Shown here in pieces: positions 47,015 to 56,500 of a stretch of 64,000 nucleotides of DNA (positions within the stretch are counted from its first letter, which is position 1; each line of letters begins with the position of its first letter). The translations under genes and the position numbers were made by a program. Below the pieces are notes generated by a model. It worked only from the letters and a program-made list of their open reading frames with translations, was not told the DNA's origin and made no database searches. The DNA is from Streptomyces fragilis (GTDB lineage: Bacteria > Actinomycetota > Actinomycetes > Streptomycetales > Streptomycetaceae). The stretch is from contig NZ_BEVZ01000002.1 in assembly GCF_003112515.1 (NCBI RefSeq), positions 620,001 to 684,000 on the forward strand, read 5' to 3'.

Positions 47015-47054
47015 CGCCCGAGCGCCCGAGTGCCCGAGTGCCCGAGCGCCCGAG
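47015..47054 (+). repeat. Five tandem 8-bp repeats between NRPS genes
   Basis: Five head-to-tail copies of YGCCCGAG (47015-47054) plus a degenerate sixth lie directly after the loading NRPS stop. They do not fall within a gene. Such short arrays expand and contract by slippage. Confidence 0.9.
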
Positions 47055-47134
47055 TGCTGAGCGCCCCGCGCCCACCCCCGTCGGACGACGGGCTTCCGAG
47101 ACACCGACCGCAACACCAACGTGTGGAGACGGCC

Positions 47135-50100
47135 ATGCAGACCTCACAACCCACCATCTTCCCCATGGCCTCCGCCCAGGAGCGCCTGTGGATCGTCGAG
47201 CGGCTCACCCCGGGTACGGCCGCCTACCACATCCCCCTCGCGATCCGGCTGACCGGGACGCTCGACCGGGCCGCGCTGCACGCGGCCGTCCAGGCGGTCG
47301 TCGACCGGCACGAGGCCCTGCGCACGTCCTTCACCCAGCTCGACGGAGTGCCCGTCCAGGTGGTGGCCGACGACGTGCGGATCGACCTGCCGGTCGTCGA
47401 CGTGAGCGAGGCCGGGCTCGAGGCGGCGCTCGCCGAGGAGGCCGCCCGCCCCTTCGACCTGTCGGCCCGGCCGCTGCTGCGGACCTCGCTGCTGCGCCTC
47501 GCCGACGACGACCACGTGTGGACCGTCACCCTGCACCACCTGGTGTCCGACATGTGGTCCTGCGGCATCCTCCTCGACGAGGTCGCCGCCGGGTACGCCG
47601 CCCGCCTCGCCGGACAGGAGCCCGCCCTGCCCGAGTTGGCCCTGCACTACCCCGACTTCACCATCTGGCAGCGCGAGCGCCTGACCGGCCCGTACCGTGA
47701 CCGGCTGCTGGACCACTGGCGGGACAGGCTGGAGGGCGCCCCGCGGATCACCGAACTGCCGCTCGACCGTCCGCGCCCCGCCGCCCAGTCCTTCCGGGGA
47801 CGGCAGGTGCCGGTGACCCTCGCACCCGAACTCTCCGCCGCGGTCCGCGACCTGTCGCGCCGCTCGGGGGTCACTCCGTTCATGACGCTGCTGGCGGCCT
47901 TCCAGCTGCTGCTGAGCCGCTGCAGCGGCCAGGAGGACATCGTGGTCGCCACCGGGGCGGCCACCCGCACCCCGGAGACCGAGCGGGTCGTCGGGTGCTT
48001 CATCAACACCGTGCTGCTGCGGACCTCCCTGGCGGGCGACCCGTCCTTCGCCGAACTGCTGGAGCGGGTACGGGTCACCACGCTCGACGCGCTCGACCAC
48101 CAGGACCTCCCGTTCGAGCAACTGGTCGGCGAACTCCAGCCGCAGCGCGACCTGAGCGTCAACCCGCTCGCCCAGGTGATGTTCATCCTGCAGAACGCGC
48201 CGGTCCCCACCGTCGCCCTGCCCGGCCTCCAGGCGTCCGTCGTGGCCGCCGAGCGCGGCGGTGCCCAGCTCGACCTGGATGTGCAACTGCGCGAGGTCGA
48301 CGGGGTGTTCACCGGCTTCGTGGAGTACGCGCAGGACCTCTTCGACGAGTCGACCGTGCGGCGCCTGTGGCAGCACTACGAGGTGCTGCTGGGCGCCGCC
48401 CTCGCCGACCCCGGGCAGGCGGCGGGCGACCTGCCGCTGCTCACGCCCGAGGAGCTCGAGCGCACCGTCGTCGAGTGGAACGACACGGCGGCGCCCATGC
48501 CCGACCGGTGCCTCCACCAGCTCTTCGAGGAGCGGGCGGCGGCGCACCCCGACGCGCCGGCGCTGGCCTGGACCGGCGGCGGCCTCACCTACGGCGAACT
48601 CGACGCCCGGGCCGACCGGGCGGCCGGGCGGCTGCGCGCCGCCGGCGTCGGCCCGGACGTGCGGGTCGCCGTCTGCCTGGACCGCTCGGCCGCCATGGCC
48701 GTCACCCTGCTCGGCGTGCTCAAGGCCGGCGGCGCCTACGTGCCCCTGGACGCCGCCTATCCCGCCGACCGGCTCGCCTTCATGCTCCAGGACGCCCGCC
48801 CGGCCGCCCTCGTCACCGACGCCACGCTCCTGGACCGCCTGCCGGTCGACCCGGAGACCGGACGGGTGACCGGCGCGGACGACGGATTCGCGGTCCCGGT
48901 GCTGCTCACCGGCTCCCTCGAGGACGCCGACGGGCCGGCCGGCGCCCCGCAGGAGTCCGGAGCCGGACAGCAACCCGGAGCCGGGCAGGCGCCCGTGCGG
49001 CCCGGTCATCTCGCCTACGTCATCTACACCTCCGGGTCCACCGGCCGGCCCAAGGGCGTCGCCGTCACCCACCGCGGCGTGGTCAACAACATCGCCGACC
49101 TCAACCGGGGGCCGTCCATCGGCCCCGGCGACTCGGTGCTCGCCCTGTCGTCGCCGAGCTTCGACATGTCCGTGTACGAACTGTTCGGCATGCTCGCCGC
49201 GGGCGGCACGACGGTGCTCCCGGACGCCGACGCGGCGAAGGACCCGCGCCACTGGGCCGAACTGGTCGAGCGGCACTCCGTCACCGTGTGGAACTCCGCG
49301 CCCACCCTGCTGGAGGCCCTGGTCGCCGCCTACGGCGACGGCCGCCCCGCCCGCCCGACGCTGCGGGTCGCGTTCCTCGGCGGCGACTGGGTGCCCGTGC
49401 CGCTGCCCGACCGGGCCAGGGCCCTGTTCCCCGCCCTCGACGTCGTCGTGATGGGCGGCGCCACCGAGGCGTCCATCCACTCGATCGTGCAGCCGGTGGG
49501 GGAGACCGGCGCCGACTGGACGCACATCCCCTACGGCCGCCCCATGGCCAACCAGCAGGCCCTCGTCGTCGACGCGCACCTGCGGGCCGTCCCGGTCGGC
49601 GTCCCCGGTGAACTCTGCCTGGCCGGTGTCGGACTGGCGCGCGGCTACCTCGACCGGCCCGCGCTGACCGCCGAACGCTTCGTGCCGCACCCGTACGCGG
49701 GGACCGGCCCGGACCTGGCGCCCGGAGCCCGGCTGTACCGCACGGGCGACCTCGCCCGCCAGGCGGCCGACGGCACCATCCACCTGATCGGCCGGCTCGA
49801 CCACCAGGTCAAGGTCCGCGGCCACCGCATCGAACTGGGCGAGGTCGACGCGGCCCTGGCACGCCACCCGATGGTCGGGGAGGCGGTCACCGTCGTCCGC
49901 CTCGACGAACAGGGCCACGGCGTCGGACTCACCGCTCACGTGGTGCCGTCCGGGGACGCCGAGCCCACCGCGGGTCTGCTGCGCGACCACCTGCGGGCCA
50001 CTCTGCCCGACCACATGGTCCCGGACGCCTACGTCGCGCTGGACGCGCTGCCGCTGTCGGCCAACGGAAAGGTCGACCGCCGCGCCCTCCCCGACGCCTC

Positions 50101-50479
50101 CACCGCCAGGCCCCTCGCGCCGTCGACGGCGTTCGTGGCGCCGGCCACCGCGCTGGAGCGGGCGGTCGCCGACATCTGGTCCACCGTCCTCGACGTCGAA
50201 CGGATCGGCGTGCACGACGACTTCTTCGAACTGCGCGGCAACTCCCTCAAGGTCACCCAGGTCGCGGCCGCGCTCAGCAGCGACCTGCGCGTGGACGTGC
50301 CGCTGCGCGCCCTGTTCGAGACGCCCACGGTGGCCGGCCAGGCCGCCCTCACCGAAGCCGCCGGGCTCCGGACCGGTGTGGACGCGGCGGCCGTCGCCGA
50401 CATCTACCTGCGGGTCCGGGCCATGGACGGCGCACAGACCCAGGACCTTCTGCACTCTCTCGAGGAGACGAACCGATGA
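47135..50479 (+). CDS. NRPS module C-A-T, predicted alpha-methylserine or Thr-like
   Basis: This is a 1114-aa module. The C domain (about 10-440) carries HHLVSDMWS. The A domain (about 465-985) has YTSGSTGRPKG, YRTGDLA and NGKVDRR; its A5 region is the GGATEASIHS variant instead of YGPTE, a form usual in Cys/Ser-type modules. The hand-read code D-M-Y-N-F-G-M-I-H-K shares Asn278 and the G-M-x-H ending with Thr. The carrier has LRGNSL near residue 1031. The next gene, overlapping by 4 nt, is a modified SHMT, so alpha-methylserine is my favoured substrate. An extended C-terminus follows the carrier. Confidence 0.9.
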   Translation: MQTSQPTIFPMASAQERLWIVERLTPGTAAYHIPLAIRLTGTLDRAALHAAVQAVVDRHEALRTSFTQLDGVPVQVVADDVRIDLPVVDVSEAGLEAALAEEAARPFDLSARPLLRTSLLRLADDDHVWTVTLHHLVSDMWSCGILLDEVAAGYAARLAGQEPALPELALHYPDFTIWQRERLTGPYRDRLLDHWRDRLEGAPRITELPLDRPRPAAQSFRGRQVPVTLAPELSAAVRDLSRRSGVTPFMTLLAAFQLLLSRCSGQEDIVVATGAATRTPETERVVGCFINTVLLRTSLAGDPSFAELLERVRVTTLDALDHQDLPFEQLVGELQPQRDLSVNPLAQVMFILQNAPVPTVALPGLQASVVAAERGGAQLDLDVQLREVDGVFTGFVEYAQDLFDESTVRRLWQHYEVLLGAALADPGQAAGDLPLLTPEELERTVVEWNDTAAPMPDRCLHQLFEERAAAHPDAPALAWTGGGLTYGELDARADRAAGRLRAAGVGPDVRVAVCLDRSAAMAVTLLGVLKAGGAYVPLDAAYPADRLAFMLQDARPAALVTDATLLDRLPVDPETGRVTGADDGFAVPVLLTGSLEDADGPAGAPQESGAGQQPGAGQAPVRPGHLAYVIYTSGSTGRPKGVAVTHRGVVNNIADLNRGPSIGPGDSVLALSSPSFDMSVYELFGMLAAGGTTVLPDADAAKDPRHWAELVERHSVTVWNSAPTLLEALVAAYGDGRPARPTLRVAFLGGDWVPVPLPDRARALFPALDVVVMGGATEASIHSIVQPVGETGADWTHIPYGRPMANQQALVVDAHLRAVPVGVPGELCLAGVGLARGYLDRPALTAERFVPHPYAGTGPDLAPGARLYRTGDLARQAADGTIHLIGRLDHQVKVRGHRIELGEVDAALARHPMVGEAVTVVRLDEQGHGVGLTAHVVPSGDAEPTAGLLRDHLRATLPDHMVPDAYVALDALPLSANGKVDRRALPDASTARPLAPSTAFVAPATALERAVADIWSTVLDVERIGVHDDFFELRGNSLKVTQVAAALSSDLRVDVPLRALFETPTVAGQAALTEAAGLRTGVDAAAVADIYLRVRAMDGAQTQDLLHSLEETNR

Positions 50480-51852
50480 CGGCCGGAATCTTCAGCCGCA
50501 CCCTGACCGACGGCGCGGCCCGGCTCGCCGCCGAGGACCCGACGCTCCACGGCCTCCTGGAACGCGAGCAGCTGCGCCAGCACGAGACCCTGGCCATGGT
50601 CGCGGCCGCCTCCACGGCCGACCCGTCCGTCCTGGTCTGCGAGGCGAGCTCGGCCGGCAACGTCACCACGGAGGGCTACCCCGGGGCCCGCTACCACGCG
50701 GGGTGCGAGGTCGTCGACGAGGTCGAGCGCCTCGCCGTGGAGCGCGCGAAGGAGGCCTTCGGCGCGCGCTACGCCAACGTCCAGCCGCACTCGGGATCCA
50801 CCGCGAACCAGGTGGTGCTCTGCAGCCTGCTCTCCCCCGGGGACGTGGTCCTCGGCATGGACCTCAAGGCCGGGGGACACCTCACCCACGGCGCCCCCGC
50901 GTCGATGAGCGGGCGCTTCTTCACCGCGGTCGCCTACGGACTGGGCGAGGACGGCCTGATCGACTACGACGCCGTGGCCGCGCTCGCCCGCCGGCACCGG
51001 CCCCGGCTGATCTTCTGCGGCGCCAGCGCGTACCCGCGCACGGTCGACTTCCGGCGCTTCAGGGCCGTGGCCGACGAGGTGGGCGCCTACCTCGTCGCCG
51101 ACATCTCCCACATCGCGGGCCTGGTCGCCGCCGGGCTGCACCCCAGCCCCGTCGACGTCGCGCACGTGACGACCACCAGCACCTACAAGCAGCTGTACGG
51201 GCCGCGGGGCGGGCTGATCCTGCTGGGACGGGACGCGGACCTGCGCACCGCGTCGGGGAAGACCCTCGCGGCCACCCTGCAGGACGCCGTCTTCCCCTAC
51301 CTCCAGGGCACGCCGCGGCTGAACACCGTGGCGGCCAAGGCCCGTGCCCTGGCCCAGGTGGCGACCCCGGAGTTCCGCCGGCTGGCCCGGCGGGTCGTCG
51401 ACGCGTCCGCGGCGCTCGCCAAGGAACTCGACAGCCGGGGCCACCACGTGCTGACCGGCGGCACCGACACCCACATGGTGCTGCTCGACGTCGGCCGCCG
51501 CGGCCTGACCGGCCGGATCGCCGAACGGGCGCTGGAGAGCTGCGGCATCGTCGTCAACAAGAACAGCATCCCGGGTGATCCGCACGGACCCCGCGTCACC
51601 AGCGGCGTGCGCCTCGGCACGAACGTGCTGGCACTGCGCGGCATGGGACCGGCGGAGATGGCCGAGTGCGCGGAACTCCTCGACACCGTCCTCGCCGCCG
51701 TCGTCCCGGCCGGCGACCGGGACTACGTGCTCGACGAGGCCGTCAGGACCGAGGTCGCCACCCGCGCCGCGGCGCTGTGCCGCCGCTTCCCGCTGCCCGA
51801 CCACCCGCTGCCCGCCCGTGCGCTCCCCGGCCCCACCGCGGCAGCTGCCTGA
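50476..51852 (+). CDS. SHMT variant, predicted alpha-methylserine hydroxymethyltransferase
   Basis: This 458-aa PLP enzyme keeps most SHMT motifs: EGYPGARYHAGC, NVQPHSGSTANQ, GGHLTHG, VADISHIAGLVAAGLHPSP and the PLP Lys near residue 238. Two changes stand out. The conserved Tyr before EGYPG (NKYAEGYPG in GlyA) is Thr64 here (NVTTEGYPG), and THK at the PLP Lys is TYK. In the SHMT family, replacing that Tyr by Thr makes room for an alpha-methyl group, as in alpha-methylserine-forming enzymes. It probably converts alanine plus methylene-tetrahydrofolate to alpha-methylserine for the adjoining A domain. ATG 50476 overlaps the NRPS stop. Confidence 0.85.
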   Translation: MTAGIFSRTLTDGAARLAAEDPTLHGLLEREQLRQHETLAMVAAASTADPSVLVCEASSAGNVTTEGYPGARYHAGCEVVDEVERLAVERAKEAFGARYANVQPHSGSTANQVVLCSLLSPGDVVLGMDLKAGGHLTHGAPASMSGRFFTAVAYGLGEDGLIDYDAVAALARRHRPRLIFCGASAYPRTVDFRRFRAVADEVGAYLVADISHIAGLVAAGLHPSPVDVAHVTTTSTYKQLYGPRGGLILLGRDADLRTASGKTLAATLQDAVFPYLQGTPRLNTVAAKARALAQVATPEFRRLARRVVDASAALAKELDSRGHHVLTGGTDTHMVLLDVGRRGLTGRIAERALESCGIVVNKNSIPGDPHGPRVTSGVRLGTNVLALRGMGPAEMAECAELLDTVLAAVVPAGDRDYVLDEAVRTEVATRAAALCRRFPLPDHPLPARALPGPTAAAA

Positions 51853-51901
51853 CAGGAGCCCGCGGCGCGCCCCGGCGCGCCGCGGGCCGTGAGGAGTACC
51901 C

Positions 51902-52690
51902 ATGACAACGACGTGGCCGACGAGCGCCCCGGCCCAGGGGCCGCCCGTCCCGCCCGACCTGCCCCCGGGCGTGGTCCACCTCTGGTACCTGGGACTGGAC
52001 GACCTGGAACTCCCCGACGGCGGGGACTGCCTGGACGCCGGCGAACGGCAGCGGGCCCGCCGCATGCAGCGCGCCGTCGACCGCCGGCGCTACCGCGCCG
52101 CGCACTGTGCGCTGCGGCACCTGCTCGCCGCCTACACCGGCGAGGAACCCGCCGCGCTGACCTTCCACCGCTTCTGCCCGCGGTGCGGACCGGCCGTGCA
52201 CGGCAAACCCGTGTGGGCCGCGTACTCCGGCCGGGTCGCGCTCGACGTCAGCCTGAGCCACAGCGAGGAGACCGCGATCGTCGCCCTGTGCCGCCCGCCG
52301 CTCGTCGTGGGAGTGGACGTGGAGCGCGTCCGGGAGGGGGTGAACTGGTCCGCGGTGCTCTCCGGGGCCGTCGACGGGACCGTCCGCACGGACCTCGAGG
52401 GCACCCAGGCGTGGACCCGCCTGGAGGCCGTCGGGAAGGCCGCCGGGACCGGCGTCGTCGATCCGCCCCGCCTGGGCGCCGAGGGGACCGGCGGGTGGGC
52501 GGAGGCCACGGTGCCCGGGGTGCAGGGCCTGTGGCTGGTCCGCGCCCTCCAGGCGCCCGAGGGGTTCGCCGCCTCGCTCGCCGTCAACGACCGGCCCGCC
52601 GGCGACGTCGCGGCACTGGCGTGGAGCTGCGAGCCGGGGTGCCCGGGGACGCCTGTCAGGAACTCCCCCGACTGCAACGAGCCGTCCTGA
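51902..52690 (+). CDS. Sfp-type phosphopantetheinyl transferase
   Basis: This 262-aa enzyme installs the phosphopantetheine arm on the carrier domains. The Mg-binding VGVDVERV near residue 138 and WTRLEAVGKAAG near 177 are the canonical W/KEA motifs, and SLSHSE marks the CoA-binding region. GAGGAG precedes ATG 51902. Having its own PPTase suggests the cluster is a self-contained transferable unit. Confidence 0.92.
   Translation: MTTTWPTSAPAQGPPVPPDLPPGVVHLWYLGLDDLELPDGGDCLDAGERQRARRMQRAVDRRRYRAAHCALRHLLAAYTGEEPAALTFHRFCPRCGPAVHGKPVWAAYSGRVALDVSLSHSEETAIVALCRPPLVVGVDVERVREGVNWSAVLSGAVDGTVRTDLEGTQAWTRLEAVGKAAGTGVVDPPRLGAEGTGGWAEATVPGVQGLWLVRALQAPEGFAASLAVNDRPAGDVAALAWSCEPGCPGTPVRNSPDCNEPS
52655..52672 (+). 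promoter_or_regulatory. Cluster dyad upstream of the TE-NRPS operon
   Basis: It reads GTCAGG-AACTCC-CCCGAC followed by TGC, lying inside the 3' end of the PPTase gene and 82 nt before ATG 52755. It implies an internal promoter for the second NRPS group. Confidence 0.6.
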
Positions 52691-52754
52691 TCACGAAGCT
52701 GGAGACAGGCGCCCGGCGAAGGTCCGGGCACCCGGCGACCGGGAGGGGAACTTG

Positions 52755-53522
52755 ATGACGTGGCTGCGCGACTGGTCGCACGGCGAGGACGCGGTGGTGC
52801 GCGTGCTCTGCCTCCCGCCCGCCGGGGCGGCGGCTCACGTCTACCGCTCCTGGGCGGGGCTGCTGCCCCGGGAGATCGGCGTCGTCGCCGCCGAGCTGCC
52901 CGGGCACGGCTCCCGGCTCGGAGAGCCCCTGCTGACCACGATGGACGCGGTCCTCGGCCCGCTGTGCGAGGAGGCGGCCGCACTGATGGACCGGCCCCTG
53001 GTGGTCTTCGGACACAGCATGGGGGCGACCCTGGGGGCCGAACTGTGCCGGGCCCTGCGCCGGGAGACGGGCCGCACGCCGCAGATGCTGATCGCAGCGG
53101 CCTGCGAGGCCCCGCGCGCCGCCCCCCGCAAGGACTACACGCCGTGGCTCACCGAGCAGGGCGCGCTCGACTTCCTGACCCGCATGGGCGGCACCCCCCG
53201 GGAACTGCTCGCCAACGACGAGTACCTGGGCATGATCCTGCCCGTCCTGCGGGCCGACCTGACCCTGCTGGCCGGGCCCCGCCCGGAGGACGACCGGCCG
53301 CTCGACTGCCCGGTGCGGGTCTACCTGGGCGAGCACGACACCGGTGTGCAGCCGCACCGGGCCGTCGGCTGGAAGGCGGAGAGCAACGGGGACCACGCGG
53401 TCCACACGTTCCCCGCCGGCCACTTCTTCGTGCAGGAACGCACGCACGACGTGCTGGCCCGGCTGCGCGCCGACCTGACGCCCCTGCTGCACGGCCCGCC
53501 GGTCGCCGTCCCGCGGACGTGA
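52755..53522 (+). CDS. Type II thioesterase (Ser nucleophile)
   Basis: This 255-aa alpha/beta hydrolase has the standard VVFGHSMGATLGAEL elbow (Ser88), and downstream Asp and His (GEHDTGV, FPAGHFFVQE). It fits an editing thioesterase that clears blocked carriers, and could release product since no NRPS carries a TE domain. It differs from the two Cys-type relatives in the cluster. ATG 52755 has GGAGGGG upstream; TTG 52752 is adjacent. Confidence 0.9.
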   Translation: MTWLRDWSHGEDAVVRVLCLPPAGAAAHVYRSWAGLLPREIGVVAAELPGHGSRLGEPLLTTMDAVLGPLCEEAAALMDRPLVVFGHSMGATLGAELCRALRRETGRTPQMLIAAACEAPRAAPRKDYTPWLTEQGALDFLTRMGGTPRELLANDEYLGMILPVLRADLTLLAGPRPEDDRPLDCPVRVYLGEHDTGVQPHRAVGWKAESNGDHAVHTFPAGHFFVQERTHDVLARLRADLTPLLHGPPVAVPRT

Positions 53523-53586
53523 ACCACCGGCACCCGCTCCACCCACACCGCGACACCCGACCAGCCACCGAAGGGCGAGGCAACGC

Positions 53587-56500
53587 ATGCGACCGGCAAC
53601 GCTGACCGCAGAACAACGGGAACTGCTCGACCGCCTGATCAGCCGACAGGTGCCGGACGCCGGGGCCCACCGCATCACCGCCCACCGGGGCGACCGCACC
53701 GCGATGCCGCTGTCCCCGGCGCAGCAGCGCATCTGGTTCTTCAGCACGCTGCAGCCGCTGGCGACCGTCTACAACGTGGCCGGAGCCGCCCGGTTCCGGG
53801 GCCGGCTCGACGCGGAGCTGCTGCGGCGCTGCCTGGCCGAGACGGTCGAGCGGCACGAGATCCTGCGCACCACCTACCACCAGGCCGGCGGGCAGCCGGT
53901 GCAGCGGGTCGACCCGTTCACCGGCCTGGACCTGCCGCTCGTCGACCTGACCGGCCTGCCGGCCGGCGAACGCGAGGCGGAGGCCCGGCGGCGCTGCCAG
54001 GAGCAGACCGACCTGCCCTTCGACCTCGAACGCGACCTGATGCTGCGCCCCGTGCTGCTGCGCCTCGCCGACGACGAGCACCTGCTGCTGATCGTCCAGC
54101 ACCACATCGCCACCGACGGCTGGTCGCTCAACATCCTCCTGCGCGAACTGGGCGACCGCTACGGCGCCCGCCTGCGGGGCGAGGAGCCGCGGCTGCCCGA
54201 CCTGCCCGTCCAGTACGGGGACTTCGCCGTCTGGCAGCGCGACCACCTGGAGGAGACGGTCGTCCCGCGCCAGCTCGACTACTGGCGCGAGCGGCTCGCC
54301 GACACCCGCCTGGTGGACATCGCCACCGGCCTGCCCCGCCCCGCCGAACTCAGCTGGAACGGCGGGACCCTGCGGTACCGGATCGACCCGCAGACGGTAC
54401 GGCGGATCACCGCACTGGCGGAGGCGGAGCAGGCCACCCCGTACATGGCGCTGATCGCCGCCCAGTCCGTCGTCCTGTCCCGCTGGAGCGGCCAGGACGA
54501 CATCGTGATCGGCGGCGCGGTGGCCGGCCGCCGTCACGCCGAACTCGAGGACCTCGCGGGCTGCTTCGTCAACGAGCTGGTCATGCGCATGGACACCTCC
54601 GGTTCGCCGACCTACCGCGCACTGCTGCGGCAGGCCAAGGAGGTCTGCCTCGGCGCGTACGACCACCAGGACGTCCCCTTCGAGCGGATCGTCGAGGTGG
54701 TCGCACCGGAGCGGGACGCGCTCGCCCGCGTCCCGCTCGTCCGCCACCAGCTCGGCTTCCACAACGAGCCGCGGCGACACGTGACCCTGCCCGGGCTCAC
54801 CTACACCATCGAGCCCCTCAGCACCGGCACCGCGCGCTTCGACCTGGAGGTCGACCTGTCGCCGGACGACGACGGCGGCATCAGCGGCGTCGTCTACTTC
54901 TCCACGGACGTCCTCACCGAGGAGATCGTGCTGGGGATGCTCGACTCGCTGCGGACCGTCCTGGACCGCGCCGGCCGGAACCCCGACGCCCCGGTGACCG
55001 AACTGCCCGTCGTCGGCACGCGCGCCCTCGCGACGCTGCGGGACGCGGACCCCGCCCCGGACCCCGGCGCGGAGCCCGCCGACGACGGCGCCGCGACGGT
55101 CACCGCCCTGTTCGAGGAGCGGGCCCGCAGCCAACCGGACTCCGTGGCCGTCCGGCACGGGGACACCGAGCTGACGTACCGCGAACTCGACCGGGCCGCC
55201 AACCGGCTCTCCTGGCGGCTGCGCGACCTCGCGGTGACCGCCGGGGCGCCCGTCGCCGTCTGCCTGCCGCCCTCCGGGGCACTGCTCACCGCCCTCCTCG
55301 GCGTCCTGAAGGCCGGCGGCGCGGCCGTGCCGCTGCACCCGGACCACCCGGTCGCGGAGATCAACGACGTCCTCCTGGACTGCAACGCCGACCTGGTGCT
55401 GACCCTCGGCGACGGGCCCGACGGACTCGACCCGATGGTGCGGTCCGTCGACGTGGGCGCCGACCTGACGCAGTGGCCCGCCGACCGGCCCGCGGCCGCC
55501 CCCGAGCCCGGACGTCCGGCGTTCGTCAACTACCCGTCCGCGGCCGACGGGCAGCCCCGCGGCATGGTCAACAGCCACCGGGCCGTGGCCCACCGGCTGG
55601 GCCTGGAGGCGCGGGCCCTCCTCGCGGCGCACGGCCAGGACGGCGCGGACGCCTCCGTGCTGGTGGTCCCCACCGCCTTCGACCTCTCCCCGTGGCACCT
55701 GCTGGGGCCCCTCGTCGCCGGCCTGCGCCTGGTGACCGCGCCCGGCGGCAGCACCCCGGCGGACCTCGCCGGCACCCTGACCGCCACCGCCGCCACCACC
55801 CTGTGCTGCACCCCCTCCGTCCTCTCCGGCATCCTCGCCGCCACCGCCGCCCTGCCGTCCCTGCGCCAGGTCCGCTGCGCCGGCGAGCACACCTGGCCCC
55901 ACCTCGCCGCGCGGCTGCGGGCCGCCGCACCCGGGAGCCGGCTGCTGGCCGTGCACGGCCCGGCCCACGCGGCGCTCGACGTCGTCGTCCAGCCGGTGTC
56001 CGACCACTACCGGCCGGGCAGCTTCTCCTGCGCCGGACCGGACGACACAGCCGCCGTGGTGCGCGTCCTGGACGACCACGGGCTGCCGGTCCCGGGCGCG
56101 GTCCCCGGCGAACTGTGCCTGGGCGGGGCGCCCCTGCCCGAGGGCCACCTGGGCAGGCCGCACGAGAGGCGCGACCTGTTCACCGAGGACCCGCTGCGGC
56201 CCGGCGAGCGCCTGCTGCGCACCGGCCTGCGGGCCCGCCTGCTGCCCGACGGCGTCCTCGACCTCCTCGACGGCGAACTGCGCGTGCGCACGCACCGGGT
56301 GGAGACCACCGAGATCCGGTCGGTGCTGCAGGGCTGCTCCGACGTGGAGCGCGCGCTGGTGACCGCACGGCCCGCGGAGACCGACGGCGGCGACGGGGAC
56401 CCCGGTCTCGTCGCCCACGTCCTGCCGCGCGGCACCGCCGACGGCGAGGACCAGGAGGACGAGCGGCGCCGGCAGTTCGCGGAGACCTACTCCTCGCGCA

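Noticed and set aside
50476..51852. Housekeeping glyA duplicate
   Set aside because: It overlaps an NRPS gene and carries Tyr-to-Thr and His-to-Tyr active-site changes not expected of GlyA.
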